Assembly: GCF_000001735.4 (NCBI RefSeq)
Contig: NC_003075.7
Coordinates: 3,721,001 to 3,785,000, forward strand
Direction of reading: 5' to 3'
From: Arabidopsis thaliana
Lineage: Eukaryota > Streptophyta > Magnoliopsida > Brassicales > Brassicaceae
Length of the DNA: 64,000 bases
In this document: positions 47,160 to 59,652 of the stretch, in pieces
Layout: every line of letters starts with the position of its first letter
Numbering within the stretch: position 1 is the first letter of the stretch
Notes under the pieces: generated by a model
What the model was told of the DNA's origin: nothing
What the model saw: the letters and a program-made list of their open reading frames with translations, nothing else
The model's database searches: none
Position numbers and translations under genes: made by a program

Positions 47160-48195
47160 TTTGAGAATTCTTACATCAGTTGCCATTTTTTCAATTCCTT
47201 ATGCAATCTACCATATTTTCAATCCTCTTACAACTCCTACCACATTTCTTATTAAAATTACTAATTTACCCTCTATATTTATCTTCCTTATTTATCTCTC
47301 CTCTCTATTTCTCTTTCCTCTCTATTTCTCTTTCCTCTCTATTTATTTTTTCTTTCTATTAATCTCTATCCCCTTTAACCAATAAACATTATATTTCTTG
47401 AGACTAAACAAATAACTTTTGTTTTTGTCTCCAAATCTTATCCCCGATTTGAAAATTTTCTGTTATATCTAGATTTTGTCCCCGATTTCACCATCTTTCA
47501 AAATTATCATGAAACTCACATCTTATCCACCAATTGTTTTTCATTTAAGGATTCGAATTTTATGTAGATTTTTCAACATCTATTTTGGTCCACAGATTAG
47601 TTGAGCATTATTGTCTTCACTGACCCAGATTATTTGATTTTTTTCATTCGATTGCAAAATAACAAAAATATCAAGTTATAACATATTATCTTGTCTATCA
47701 TTCGATCTGAATTTATCCCCGATCTAATTCTATCACTCATTCGATATGAACTTGTTCCCGATATAACGTATTATTAAAATAAAATTATATGCAATTGTAA
47801 ACGTGTAGGTGAAGTCAATAACGTTCAACTAATCTGTGAATCAAAATAGATAGCAAAAAATCTAAATAAAATTTGAAATCCTTAAATGAGAATAATTGGT
47901 GGACAAGATGTAGGATTAATAATAATAGAGCAAGATGATGAAATGGAGGACAAGACGTAGACGCAACAGAGAATTTCTAAACGGGGACAAGATCTGGAGA
48001 GAAAAACAAAAGTCTGTCACCAATTGTCCTTTATCTGACACATCAGTCTGTCACCATCAAGGGCAATTTCGTTCACAAATGTGCATGTGACAATGAAATA
48101 TGGTAGATTTTGTAAGGTGAGGTAGAATAGGGTAGGGTTTGTAAGATTTGGAGTAGAATATGACAGATTTTGCAAGATTCTCTTTGTTTTGTGAA
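47160..48195. mobile_element. Foldback (long inverted repeat) element
   Basis: The left arm (about 47160-47640) and right arm (about 47805-48195) are imperfect reverse complements, roughly 75% by eye, over about 400-450 bp with a loop near 47650-47800. Matching landmarks include CAATCTACCATATTTTCA versus AAATCTACCATATTTCAT, CTTTTGTTTTTGTCTCC versus CTTTTGTTTTTCTCTCC, CATTTAAGGATT in both, and CACAGATTAGTTGA in both. No coding sequence. A CTCTCTATTTCTCTTTC microsatellite (47295-47350) sits in the left arm only. A transcript would fold into a long hairpin. Confidence 0.75.
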
Positions 48196-48427
48196 TTAAA
48201 TTATACAAAAATATGGAGTTATTAATTATAGAGAAATTCTCATAAATAGCACTTTTTAAGTTTTTGGACAAAAATAACATTAAAAAGTTTTTTAGACATA
48301 AATAGCACTCAAATAATTATTTGAAAAATTCCTACAAGTAACAGTAAAACAAGTTTTATGGACAATAATAATACCACAATTTTATATAAATTCTATTCAA
48401 CCAAAATAAATTAGAAATAAATTTAAA

Positions 48428-48692
48428 ATATTATATTTGGGTTCTCTATTTCCAATTTAAGGTATATATTTCAACTATGTAAAAGAAATTTTGATTCATT
48501 TTAATATTAGTTTATGGTATTATATTTGGGTTTTCTATTTCCAATTTAGGGTATATATTTTCACCATTTAAAAGAGATTTTTCATTTTAAAATTAGTTTG
48601 TAGTATTATATTTGAGTTTTTTATTTCCAATTTAGGGTATATATTTCCACTAGTTAAAAGTTTTTTGATTCAATTTAATATTAGATTAGTGT
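48428..48692. repeat. Three tandem units of about 87 bp
   Basis: ATTATATTTGGGTTCTCTAT, ATTATATTTGGGTTTTCTAT and ATTATATTTGAGTTTTTTAT begin successive units at about 48430, 48519 and 48604. Each is followed by TTCCAATTTA and GGTATATATTTC. Noncoding. Confidence 0.75.
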
Positions 48693-48969
48693 TTGCTCTC
48701 ATTTTTATGTGGAAGATTGATACAAATGGTAATAAAAAAACTTTATTATTTAATTAATTATTCGAGGATTAAAAACTTTATTTGCTATTTTTTTAAGTTT
48801 CAAAAGAATGTGCCATTTTTGGAATAATAAAGTATTTTAGTGCCATTTGTGTCAATCCCCAAATAACAATAAAAAGTTTTTTAGATAAAAATAGCATTCA
48901 AATAATTATTTAATATTTAATTATTCAAACTATTTGGGGGATTCAAAAAAGTACAAATTCATTACTAAA

Positions 48970-49460
48970 AATTCCTGATAATATTTTCCCTCCAAAAAAA
49001 ATCCGTCTAAAGTTTCCCGCCAAAATATTTTTAAGAAAAAAAAAATTCAGGAAGGATTTTACAAAATTTAGGAAGGATTCTAAGCAATTCAGGAAGGGTT
49101 TCACAAAATTTAAAATAAATTATTTTGTGTAACCCTGCCCGAATTTCATGAATTCTTACCTGAATTTTGTGGAAACTTTCCTAAATTTCGTGAATCCTTC
49201 AAATAATCATTTTCTGAAATTTAGGAAGGATTTTACTAAATTCAAGAAGGGTTCATGAAATTTTTATTTGTGAAAACGTTCCTGAATTACGTGAAATTCT
49301 TTGAATTTCGTAGTTGCCTTCTTGAATTGTTTTAGCGGGAAAAATATTACGGAACTTTTTTTTGCGGGAAAAATTTGACAGAAATTTTTTTGGCGGGAAA
49401 TCTTTTACGGAAGTTTTTGGCGGAAAATATTTAGTGGTAATTTTTTTGGCTAGAAAATTT
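48970..49460. repeat. Palindromic stretch with E2F-type sites at both ends
   Basis: TTTCCCGCCAAA (49013-49024) on the left and TTTGGCGGGAAA (49389-49400) on the right are perfect complements. Near matches at about 49321, 49352 and 49423 (GCGGGAAAA, GGCGGAAAA) surround the right site. Between them lie many variants of TTCAGGAAGGATTT and its complement AAATCCTTCCTGAA-type strings, giving a loosely self-complementary 0.5-kb block. Confidence 0.65.
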
Positions 49461-49502
49461 ATTTTTCTTTATTTATTTTAATTAACTAATTATTTATATT
49501 AA

Positions 49503-50261
49503 TCTATACTATATAAAAGTTGAAGCTATTTGCTTCTAAAACCGTTAACCTAAGCTTTCAAACGACCAATCGGCAGCTGCCACATCAATAATTAACATAT
49601 TTAGCATATAATAATTAACATTTTTGAAAAAAAAATAATCGAAAGCTGCCACATCAATAATTAACATATTTAGTGTCTAATTAATTAACATTTTTTAAAA
49701 TGGTAATTACTGCATATTTTAAAATTTAAAATAAAAAAGGGATCTAACAAATATTAAATTTAAACTTATAAATAAGGAAACTATATAATTATAATTATGT
49801 AATATTAAACTCAAACCCTTATAGGATTTTATACAATTAATGCAACATTTTTAAATATAACTTAAAGAAACGTAACAAGGACGTGGTTGGATAGTGGTGT
49901 TTTTGATCGTATCAATTTGAATCAAGTTCTCGAAGATATAAATTGAGGTCTTTTAGTCTCGGAAGCGTGAAGGTGAAGAGGATCTAAACTGCATAAAAAG
50001 AAAGAAGTGATAGAGTTAAGTACCAATTTAGAAGCTAAAACATTTTCTTAGAGTTATTTTGTAGTTATGTATTTAAATTGTAACTATTGTCATGGTAATT
50101 ATAAAATTCAAAGATTTTCTAATATTAACAACAAGTAGATATATACAAACATATCTTTCAAAAATTTAATAAAACATTTTCAATAAAAAAATTTATTCAC
50201 ACAAAAAATTATTAAAAAGTTTTACAAATGGACCCACGCGTAGCGTGGATTCATAACCTAG
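49503..50261 (+). mobile_element. Complete non-autonomous Helitron
   Basis: Begins TCTATACTATATAAAAGTTG directly after A (49502). Ends with the hairpin CCACGCGTAGCGTGG (50234-50248) and CTAG directly before T (50262), so it lies between A and T as Helitrons do. 759 bp, AT-rich, no Rep/helicase. It contains an internal direct repeat (GCTGCCACATCAATAATTAA near 49575 and 49643). It interrupts the surrounding TIR element. Confidence 0.9.
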
Positions 50262-50355
50262 TATTTAATTAAAGTTTTGAATGCTATTTGTAGAATTTTT
50301 CAAAAGAGATGCTATTTGGAAGAAACAACTTTTTGTGCTATTTTTGTCAATCTCC

Positions 50356-53300
50356 CTATTATACCGATAATACACGTTTTTCTATTAAATATTCTAAATG
50401 TTTAATAGCTACAATGTTTACCTTTAATAAATTTTAATATTAATAATGTCCTGAGATTTTTTCTTTTTTAAGTAATTAGAATTGATAGAGATACATTAGA
50501 TAAGGTAATGGTACTAATTAGGAATATTAAATAATTAATGATAATTAACGTAAATGGCATTCCTTGTAACTAATTAAGTTCCAAATTGAGGATTTATTTC
50601 ATAAAAGTGTTGCAAAAATATATATATATATTTCATTCATAATTATATTTATATTACTGTTTCATTTATTTTTCAACTTTTAAAATTTTAAAATATTTAC
50701 ACTATATAGCATGTTAATTATTTTATCAATAAAACATTATCCATCATCGCTTTTAATGTATCACTAGCTGAGTGTCCGTGCTACACGCATGATTTTGCTG
50801 TTGATTTTATAATTTTTTTTATATATTTATTTTAGTATCCTTTTTAAAAAATGTTCTTCGATAAGTGAGATTGTATTATGAAGGATGAAAACTATATAAT
50901 ATTTAATAAGCATTATATATCGTTTTTCCTTTTTGATTTCATCTTTTGTTTTCCGATTAATATCAGATCAAATTCTGGTTAATACGGTTTTAAATTTTCT
51001 TTTATCGAATCTTTTATGTGTTTCCTCTTAATAATCTCATTGGTTTTCAGTAAAGATCATTAATTTCAGTCCACTTATGAGAATCAATTTTCGAGTAACA
51101 TTTTGATTGTTTCATTCTCTCCTTTACCTTTTGCCCAAATATTTTCTTTTGAAATAGTAAATTCTATCTTCGCTCTTCTTGTCTTGGGCCTTAGATATAG
51201 GCATGGGTGAAGTGTTCATTTAACCTGATGTGGGTCCCGATTATAGAAAAAAACGAGTACTTCTATTTAAATAATAGTTATAACCCATCATTTTTGAAAA
51301 CTTTGGATTCTTGGCAGTTAGTACAAAGAAGTGAATTTTGGTGTGGTTCAAGTGTGCCTAGACAAATTTTGCATGGGAAGTTGTCCAAGCATATGTTGGT
51401 AGTACATCCACAATTGTAGCTTGGCAAAGGAAGTATGAATCCTACATTTCATTGTGATTGTTTGTTTTAATAAAATTAATAAATTTTTTTACAAACTACA
51501 TCCAAACAAACCTGTTGTATTCTTGTAAAAGTGAATTCACACAATTTTGCAATACACGTTGGTTCCATTTTGGGGGTGTTTGTTGTTACGTCCATGATGG
51601 TAAATGAATCGTTTCCTCAAACACCAAAACTTAAAAGAGAGGTTTTTTCTTTTTTGTTTTTTGTTTTTTTGTAGTTAAAAATTATAAAAAAACTTACCGA
51701 TTAGTAAACTTAGAGATTGGACCAATGTGGTGGTTGAAAAAAACCCTAGTATACATGGTTCCATTCAAGAAAAGTGTGTCTGCGTGTAAAGCTTAATTAG
51801 GAGACCAAATACATTCATGTTTAGTAGTAATATGAATTTTATTTTTGTATTATTTTATAATTAAAAAATAGTCATACCATCTAGAATTGTTGGATTAACA
51901 TATATTACTAAAAAATAGATATTAGAGACATTGGATCAGATAGGATGGCTCGAAGGCGAGAAGCAGTTTTAGCCCAAAGAGATAAGGAGACAATCACATT
52001 GCTATAGAATGTTTGATGTAATTTGTTTAATTATGAGTAAAAATAATTAAAATGTAGAGGAAAAAAATCTTAGACTATCGAAATAGAAACTTATGGTTGG
52101 AGCGCCATAATTTGACAATGATTTGGTTTGTTGAAGTAGGGCCATTAAGGTTTGAGCCTTCGATTGAAAGAATTTTCCCAACTACATCTGTATTGAGTTT
52201 GAAATTTATTATTAACCACGAAAAGTAAATATGTAAGATTCATATAATACGATACTATTACTATTATATTTATAATTTCAAGCTGAGACTAATGTTAGTA
52301 TTTCGATATTATTAAATAGAAAATCATCTGTTTAGTAAATATTTACCAGGTAATGCAAGATTTGTGTTGGCAAAACCAACTAGGTGAGCGTAATTGTAAA
52401 CTCTAAATTTATCATTTTCTATTTTTAGCCATGATTCATATACCCCTAGATTTTAGTATCAATGTTGAATTTGATGACAAAAGGATGGTCCGTGATTTTG
52501 GTGTGTTTGGTGCATAGCCTAACTTCGAACCCTTGAATTTGTAAGATCATTCATTTTTGGAAAATACTATTGTTTTTTTCAGCAAGAGATGCATGTATGA
52601 ATATGAGATTTATGTTAGGAAAATATATTGATATGTTATCATTAGACAATGATACCTTCTCATCAAGCAAGAGGAGTAAGTTTCCAAAGAATACAATCGT
52701 TGGCGGTACGTATTTCATGAGCTTCTCACATCCTAACAATATGGCCAATAACATGTTGGGCGTGCGTTCCAAGTTGCAAATCGTTAAATGCAACATAGGT
52801 AGCTAGATTTACATTAGAGGGATTCATGAGAGACATTGTGATTTTACGTGATAGAGGGAGAAAAAGTGATATAGAGGAAAATGCTTGTTTGAGTATTTGT
52901 TACTAAAAGTATTTATACAAAATAGAAAATAGTATATTTATAGATGTTTTGTTTTTTCTTGGGAGATTTAAAGACCCACTTTATTCTTGAATTGACGTAG
53001 CATTAACGGTTTTGGTATGTTAAAATATGGAAGGATTTGAGAATCATATTAATCGTGGATCATTAAAGGATATCTACAAAATAGTTATATAGGTTTTCTT
53101 AAGATTTTTTAACCCAATTTATACTTTATTTTTTGAAAATTGAAAACAATTAAAAATATATGTCTTAATATATTTACAAAATTCTGATATATTTTCCTAT
53201 ATTTAAACCCTTTATTTGAAATAGAGGTTTTCACAACCCTAAAAGAAACAATTTCCGTCGACCCAATTCCCAAATTCCTCCTCTACACGACTAAAAAAAA

Positions 53301-54357
53301 ACACAGAGCTCAATTGTTTTTCCGGCAACCCAACTTTTTACAGAAAATATTTACTAAATATTTACAGAAAATATACCATTAAAACATAATATTTAATAAA
53401 TATTTACTTTCCTTTTTCCAAATATTCACTTTCTATATTTAGGAGTTCTAAATATTTTAGAAACAAAATTCTAATTTGATTTAGAATATAAATTCTAAAA
53501 GAAAGATATTAATTCTAAAAGAGAGAAAACGTTTTCTACTAGTTTTAGAAACTATAGAAATTTGTAAAATACAATTTCACACATAACTTAGAAAATGAAG
53601 AAAATCTTAGAATATATGTTCTACAATTTTTAGATATTGGATATCCTATTTTCTAAGTTTGTTAAAATAAAAAATAGTCTAAATATCGTAGAATATATAC
53701 AAAAAATTAGAATAGAAATTCTAAAAATAAGTAGATCACTAGAAATAATTTTCTAAAAAATTTGGACAAAACGTTTTCTATAAAAAATCAACTTTTTCAA
53801 CTAAATAACCATTTTCTTACAAATCAACTATATTTTTGTAGATCTACATGTTACCAAGGTTAAACTTTTTCAAAAATGCTTAAAATATAGAGTAGGAGTA
53901 TTTTAGTCCAAATTGGCATTCACCAAAAAAGATGTATATGGACAAAATATTTTGTAGAACTCCTTTAGATTTAATTTTCCCTTAAAGATATGAGCTAGAA
54001 TATGAACAAGCCTACGTTTAAGTTGGGGTGGAGGAAGTGTATTCAATTCTCTACAAATCAACAACTTACACTTGTATCCAAGAACTTCTACGGCTCTTTT
54101 ATATGTGTAGCATATTTTGATTTTATGATCACTTTAGCCACTTCCGTGGATCTCAAAATAAAAGAGAAGTCAGTTTTGGTTTGGTTTGTTAAAATTGTAG
54201 AAAGAGTGATGGTTCAAGTTACTTATGATATCCGTAGTTGTTATATTGAATTAATTACTAATTATGTATTGCTTATTTTATGAAATCTAGGTGGCAAGCT
54301 GTTAGATGCTGACGTGTCAAGTTGTGGGAGAGAGTTAGGATTCTTTAATATATATGA
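50356..54357. other. AT-rich DNA with unassigned traces
   Basis: About 4 kb without a recognisable gene. Items seen: a minus-strand Helitron-like 3' end at 50764 (CTAG after A, with CGTGCTACACG); a minus frame at about 51281-51420 rich in spaced cysteines (YNCGCTTNICLDNFPCKICL); a plus frame at 52591-52803 preceded by TTTTTTTCAG that might be an exon; and a plus frame at 54002-54283. None shows a domain I know. Confidence 0.4.
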
Positions 54358-54390
54358 CTAGATATTGACCCGCGGTACACCGCGGGAGAA
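54358..54390 (-). mobile_element. Helitron 3' end (minus orientation)
   Basis: CTAG after A (54357), followed within ten bases by the perfect palindromic hairpin CCCGCGGTACACCGCGGG (54370-54387). In element sense: hairpin, TCAATATCTAG, then T. The body extends rightwards towards the MULE; its 5' end was not identified. Confidence 0.75.
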
Positions 54391-55290
54391 TATGTTATTG
54401 AAAAGTTATACATATTTTTTTATAAGAATATTATTTGTATATGAATAATATATTCTTGACACATAATTTTTATCTATGTAAAGTTTGGGTAATTTATGTT
54501 TTCTTGTTCTGATCTTTGTTGTATATTAGTTTAAAATTAGGGTGAATTAACTAAATAACTAAAATCTCGAAAGAAATTAAATAAGTAGCACCATAAGTTG
54601 TAGAATGCAGAGAGTAACGCATCTGTGGTGTGAAGTTACAACACAATCCCTAACACAACGTTGTGTGATTGCTTAGACGTGCGTGAGGGGAAAAGGAAGA
54701 TGAATTCTTTCAGCTGACGTGGGCGCTGGTAAAGCTAGTAAAAAAAATTTCATAGCACCGCTTTACAATTGTCCGATCACTAACATAGCCTGCAGTGTAT
54801 AAGATTAATTTGAATAAAATACTCCCCCCAAAAATATGAGAGGAGAATATGCTCTGCTTTTCTATTATTGACAGTTAATGTTGTACCTTTTACGCAAAGA
54901 TCTCAAACTGTAAACATAACAATATGGATGGTGGTGCAAAATAGTTCAGCAGTTAATAAGGAGAATCCAACGGAAAAGGTACAAAACCATCGCTTTCCAG
55001 TTTGTGTTTTTACTTTCTGCAGATTCCATTTAATATTCAACCCTTTCCATGTCAAAGCAGTTACTTTCCCTTTTCGAATCAAGTACTTTCCGTGATCGTA
55101 GATCTGATAAACAAGTTGTTAATATTTTCTAAAAATCGACCATGCTTAACTGTTTCTGAATATTTGACCATTATTACTAACCATATTTAAAGAATAGACT
55201 TACTGATATAGGAAATGTCTGAATATTTGTCTAGGTTTATATTTACTCTTTGTTTCTTTTCTCTTTAACCTAATGAACTCTTCACATACT
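54391..55290. other. Probable Helitron body / MULE 5' flank
   Basis: AT-rich. Short open frames at 54868-55190 have no recognisable domain. The end CTCCATGTAG at 55299 looks like a splice acceptor in front of the MULE coding sequence. Confidence 0.4.
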
Positions 55291-58200
55291 CCATGTAGAC
55301 GGCAACACAAGATGAGGTATTGCTGGTAATTGGCAAGTGGGTGAGAGTTGATAATATGGACTGGCAGTTTGAACCTAAGACTGTGGAAGGATCGTCTTAC
55401 ATACGTCTCCGGGCCAACATGACGTACAAGGAGCTAGTTCAGAAGGTTAAAGAGAAGTTTTCTTTCTGTGCAAGAGACATCACTATAAAATTGGCTTACC
55501 AATATCCAGGGTGGATGGCTATAGATGAAGGCAACAGGTCTCCTCCTCAATACATCAGTGAAGACGGTGATGTGACAATGTTCATACAAATGAGACGTCA
55601 TATTGAAGAGGTCAATCTCTGTGTTACTATCGTCCAACATCCTATGCCAGTTTCTCCTGTTGATGTTGCGTGCCATGACTTCAATTCTGACAGTGATGAG
55701 ACAGATTATGACTCTGAAGAAGAACTAGACCAATTTGCACTTGAAAGTGCCTTGGTGGGTGCAACGCAAGACCCAACTCCGGGTGGAACATAGCCAGCTC
55801 AAAGAAGTGGTACAAGGAGGGAACTTTTCCCTACAGGAGGCATAACTATTAGAGAGCCTGAAGACTGCATTCGTCTTAAGAGCCCAGAATGTGGACCTAC
55901 GGACAAAGGGAAAGGAATAATGGAAACAAGTGCTAAGGCAACGACTGCTGGTCCTAGTAGGCAAAGTGTGACAGAAGACAACGACAATGAAGATGATTTG
56001 CTTATCGTCCCATTCACAATGCTACATAATTTGCCAGCTTTCACCATTCCAGAAAATGTTGATGTTGAAGGCGTTGATTCATGTCTCTCCTATTACAAAT
56101 GATGTGGAAGAAACTGCAATTCAAAGGCATAACATTCTTTTTTGGGGGCGGGCACAAGAAGCATTAAACACCATCCTCTCTGATTTCAGTGATGATCCAA
56201 TCCTATTCGGTCGAGACGCCCCACCAGTATTTAATGATGGAAAAGGTGAAGGTATATCCTGAAATCCGTCTATAAATATATAAGTGCTTTACTGATTCAT
56301 CTGAATGCATTGGAATTTGATAGTTCATTTAAATATTTTATGTTTTCTATACCATTTAGTGTATAAATATTGGTTCTATTTCAGTAGCGTATTTCATACA
56401 TGTGCTGAATGATGTTCATTGTGTTTCAGGGGTAAACTCTGCATTCTTTGATGTTAAATATGAAGGAGTCAAGCGGTTTGTTGGCAGAGTATTTAAGTCC
56501 AAGTCTGATTGCAAGATTAAGATAGCTATACACGTCATCAACCGCAAGTTTCACTTCCGAACTGCGCGATCCACTCCAAAGTTTATGGTCTTGAAATGCA
56601 TCTCTAAGACTTGTCCATGGCGTGTGTATGCTTCTAAGGTTGATTCTTCTGATAGCTTTCAAGTGCGACAGGCAAATCAGAGACACACCTGCACCATTGA
56701 TCAAAGACGTAGATACCACCGCTTAGCAACAACTCAAGTCATAGGCAAACTTATGCAATCTCGATTTCTCGGTATTAAACTTGGGCCAAATGCTGTGTGA
56801 TTAGGAAGTTCCTGCTTGACGACTACCATGTTAGTATATCATATTGGAAAGCTTGGCGTGCTAGAGAGGTTGCCATGGAGAAGTCATTAGGATCTATGGC
56901 AGGCAGCTATGCACTAATCCCCGCATACGCTGGCCTACTTGAGCAAGCGAACCCAGGCAAGTCTGTGCTTTACAGAGTATGATGATGAGCCAAATGGACC
57001 ACGGTGTTTCAAGTACCAATTAATTGCAATTGCAGCCTCCATTAAAGGTTATGCATTTATGCGAAACGTCATTGTTGTTGATGGAACCTCTATGAAGGGC
57101 CGATATGGTGGCTGTCTAATATCAGCATGTTGCCAAGATGGGAATTTCCAGATCTTCCCACTTGCTTTTGGTATTGTTAACAGCGAAAATGATAGTGCAT
57201 ATGAATGGTTTTTTTCACAAGCTCAACATTATAGCTCCAGACAATCCGGATTTAATGTTCATATCAGACCGCCATGCTAGCATCTACACTGGCTTGAGTA
57301 AGGTGAGAAACACAGCAATTTTCATTCAGTCTTTTGTATAGTATACAAGTAATGTTTGATTTGTTGACTATTCCAATCAGGTATACACGCAAGCCAACCA
57401 TACTGCTTGTACAGTTCACCTTTGGCGCAATGTCAGACATCTGTATAAGCCAAAAAGCCTTTGCCAGCTAATGTCTGAAGCTGTCTAAGCGTTTGATGTC
57501 ACTGAGTTCAATAGGATATTTCTCAAGATACAAAACTTAAACCCAGATGTGCTGCATATTTAGTTGATTTGAGTAAGTTTGTTTCCTTCTTCATAATATT
57601 GGTCATCAAGCACAGATTGATATTTACTAGTTATAGATTCAGTTGTTTACATAACCCTTTATTTTTGGTGGATGTAGGGTTTTCAGAATGGATTCTTTAG
57701 AGTGCATTCAAAAGTGCATTCAAAAGGTCGGCGTTTATAGTGCATTCAAAAGGTCGGCGTTTCAATATCATGGATAGTAACATCTGTGAGTCATGGAACA
57801 ACGTTATAAGAGAGGCACGGGAGTATCCTCTTATTTGCATGTTGGAGTACATAAGAACAACCTTGATGGATTGGTTTGCTACTAGAAGGGCTCAAGCTGA
57901 AGACTGCCCTACAACTTTAGCTCCGAGAGTTCAGGAGCGAGTTGAGGAAAACTATCAAGCCGCGATGTCAATGTTCGTGAAGCCGATTTGCAACTTTGAG
58001 TTCCAGGTCCAAGTAAGGACTGGTGAATGTTTTATTGTCAAAGGGGACGAGTCTACGTGTTCTTGTTTGGAATTTCAGGGATTAGGGAGACCTTGTGCTC
58101 ACGCAATAGCAGCTGCTGCTCGGCTTGGAGTTCCAACAGATTCTTTAGCAGCAAACGGATATTTCAATGAGCTAGTTAAACTAAGTTACGAGGGAAAAAT

Positions 58201-58502
58201 CTATCCAATTCACTCTGTTGGTGGCAAGGTCGCACCCGGAATTGCTTCAGGAACTACAGGGGAGGTGCATCCACCATTTGTGCACCGGCCACCAGGAAGA
58301 CCAAGGAAGATAAGAATTTTGTTTCGTGGTGAATTCAAGGCAAGTTCATAAAAGTAACACAGATTGTTGTCCATTCTGTTTTTTAAAAGCTAACAGCTGC
58401 TATACTTCTAATTTTCAGCGCAAGAAGACCGCTTCACAGAGGAGGTGTTCATGTTGTTGTGGCACAGGCCACAACAAAGCCTCCTGCCGTAATGCTATAT
58501 AA
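55290..58502 (+). pseudogene. MuDR-type (MULE) transposase, multi-exon, decayed
   Basis: N-terminal region at 55300-55790 (TQDEVLLVIGKWV, YQYPGWMAIDEGNRSPPQYI, MRRHIEEVNLCVTI). MuDR-type DNA-binding region at 56430-56800 (CISKTCPWRVYASK, ANQRHTC). DDE core: VVDGTSMKGRYGG (about 57080) and FISDRHASIYTGLSK (about 57260). SWIM finger CSCLEFQGLGRPCAHAIAAA (about 58050-58110), PPFVHRPPGRPRKIR, and a CCHC knuckle CSCCCGTGHNKASC (about 58450). Likely introns: 56252-56429, 57303-57380, one near 57565-57677, and a GC-AG intron 58340-58418. Breaks: TAG at 55791-55793, a frame change near 56080-56100, others near 56795, 56960 and 57235, and a stop after LMSEAV (about 57486). The protein would have mobilised a Mutator-like element; this copy cannot. 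Confidence 0.88.
57703..57757 (+). repeat. Short tandem duplication in the MULE transposase
   Basis: GTGCATTCAAAAG occurs three times, twice followed by GTCGGCGTTT, giving a duplication of about 27 bp just before the exon that begins RFNIMDSNICESWN. It probably arose by replication slippage after the gene had died. Confidence 0.75.
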
Positions 58503-59652
58503 GAAGTCAACTACTTCTATGGGGGGGGGTATTAGGTGTTATGATATAACTTTCTGGTATGGGCTAAATAACGGTTGTTCCCGCATTGTTTGCGGAAGCG
58601 AGAGTGTCTACTTCTACTAATGCACGCTACGATACATTTTTCAAAATAGTAAGGTATATCCAACTGTTGTGTATACTTTCTTATTTTGATTGTTATGTGC
58701 TCCCTGCAATTCGTGTATATTTGTGTTGCTTTCATGAGTCCCGATGTAATTAGGAAATGCCATGTAACACCGTTTTTGAAATGTATATATTAGAAACCCC
58801 GCATTTTGTCGATTTCCACTTATTTGGTCCGTCTTCTAATTGTTTGCAAGTTTAATGATCGCAAATTGTTTACAAACTGATGTAATCTCGCATTTTATGA
58901 TATCAAATTGTTTACCAAAATCAAAAACTATACCCTAATACTGCCTAAGGAACCCAAGCAAATAGGTTTACGCACTAGATTATGTAACTATTGCATTTAA
59001 ATGTAACTATTGCATTTAACATCACTACTGGCCTAAATCATAAGCAAACCAAAACATAATAGTGCCTTATGGAAAGAAGCACTCATTTTCTGATGCATAC
59101 CAAATACACCTACAATAGTCTCTATTTTAATGATCTCAAATTATTTCCAAAATTCAAAAACTAAACCCTAATACTGCATAAGGAACCCAAGCAATTCGGT
59201 ATATGAACTGTATTATGAAACTAGTGCATTGAAAAGCACTACTGCGCTAAATCATAAGAAACGCAAACCATATTCGTGCATAATGAAACCATTCACTCGT
59301 TTTATGGAAATTATGAACAAACAGTCCGGTTGAAATGATATGGTTTATGAAGTTTGTTGTATAAACCGGATTAGTAGATGAAATTTCACTGGTTCGTGAC
59401 CTTCTATCAGTTTAATGTGGTTTATTACATTTCTGATTCTATATGCTGACTTGAAAAGTGTATAGGCAGATGGAGGGAAATAGTCTACATATGTCTATAC
59501 TATTCCATTTAGCCATATGCTTTCTATTTAATTTCGACCACTCATTACACAACGCGCCCACCCGTCGTCGTTTTGATTTGGGGGTAATCTGTATTTTGGG
59601 TTCATACCTTCACTTCTCGTGAGCCAAATTGAGACTGTCCAGTTAAAAGAAA
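58503..59652. other. MULE internal noncoding DNA with a direct duplication
   Basis: A diverged direct repeat spans about 58905-59055 and 59140-59275. Both copies contain CAAAAACTA, CCCTAATACTGC, AAGGAACCCAAGCAA and CTAAATCATAAG in order, offset by roughly 230 bp. An eight-G run lies at 58523-58530. No coding frame. Confidence 0.6.

Larger units (their letters stand above)
48230..50355. mobile_element. MULE-like TIR element cluster with Helitron insert
   Basis: The left end GAGAAATTCTCATAAATAGC and the right end, complement of GGGAGATTGACAAAAATAGC, form related inverted ends. A third related end in inverted sense (GTGCCATTTGTGTCAATCCC) lies at 48840-48864. After it, the sequence AAAAAGTTTTTTAGA with ATAGCA repeats the left end, so at least two related elements are joined. 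No transposase. Family assignment to non-autonomous MULEs is tentative; no 9-bp duplication was shown. Confidence 0.5.

Noticed and set aside
48230-50355. A single MULE with 9-bp target duplication
   Set aside because: Ends are related but a 9-bp duplication is not present, and a third end at 48864 shows more than one element.
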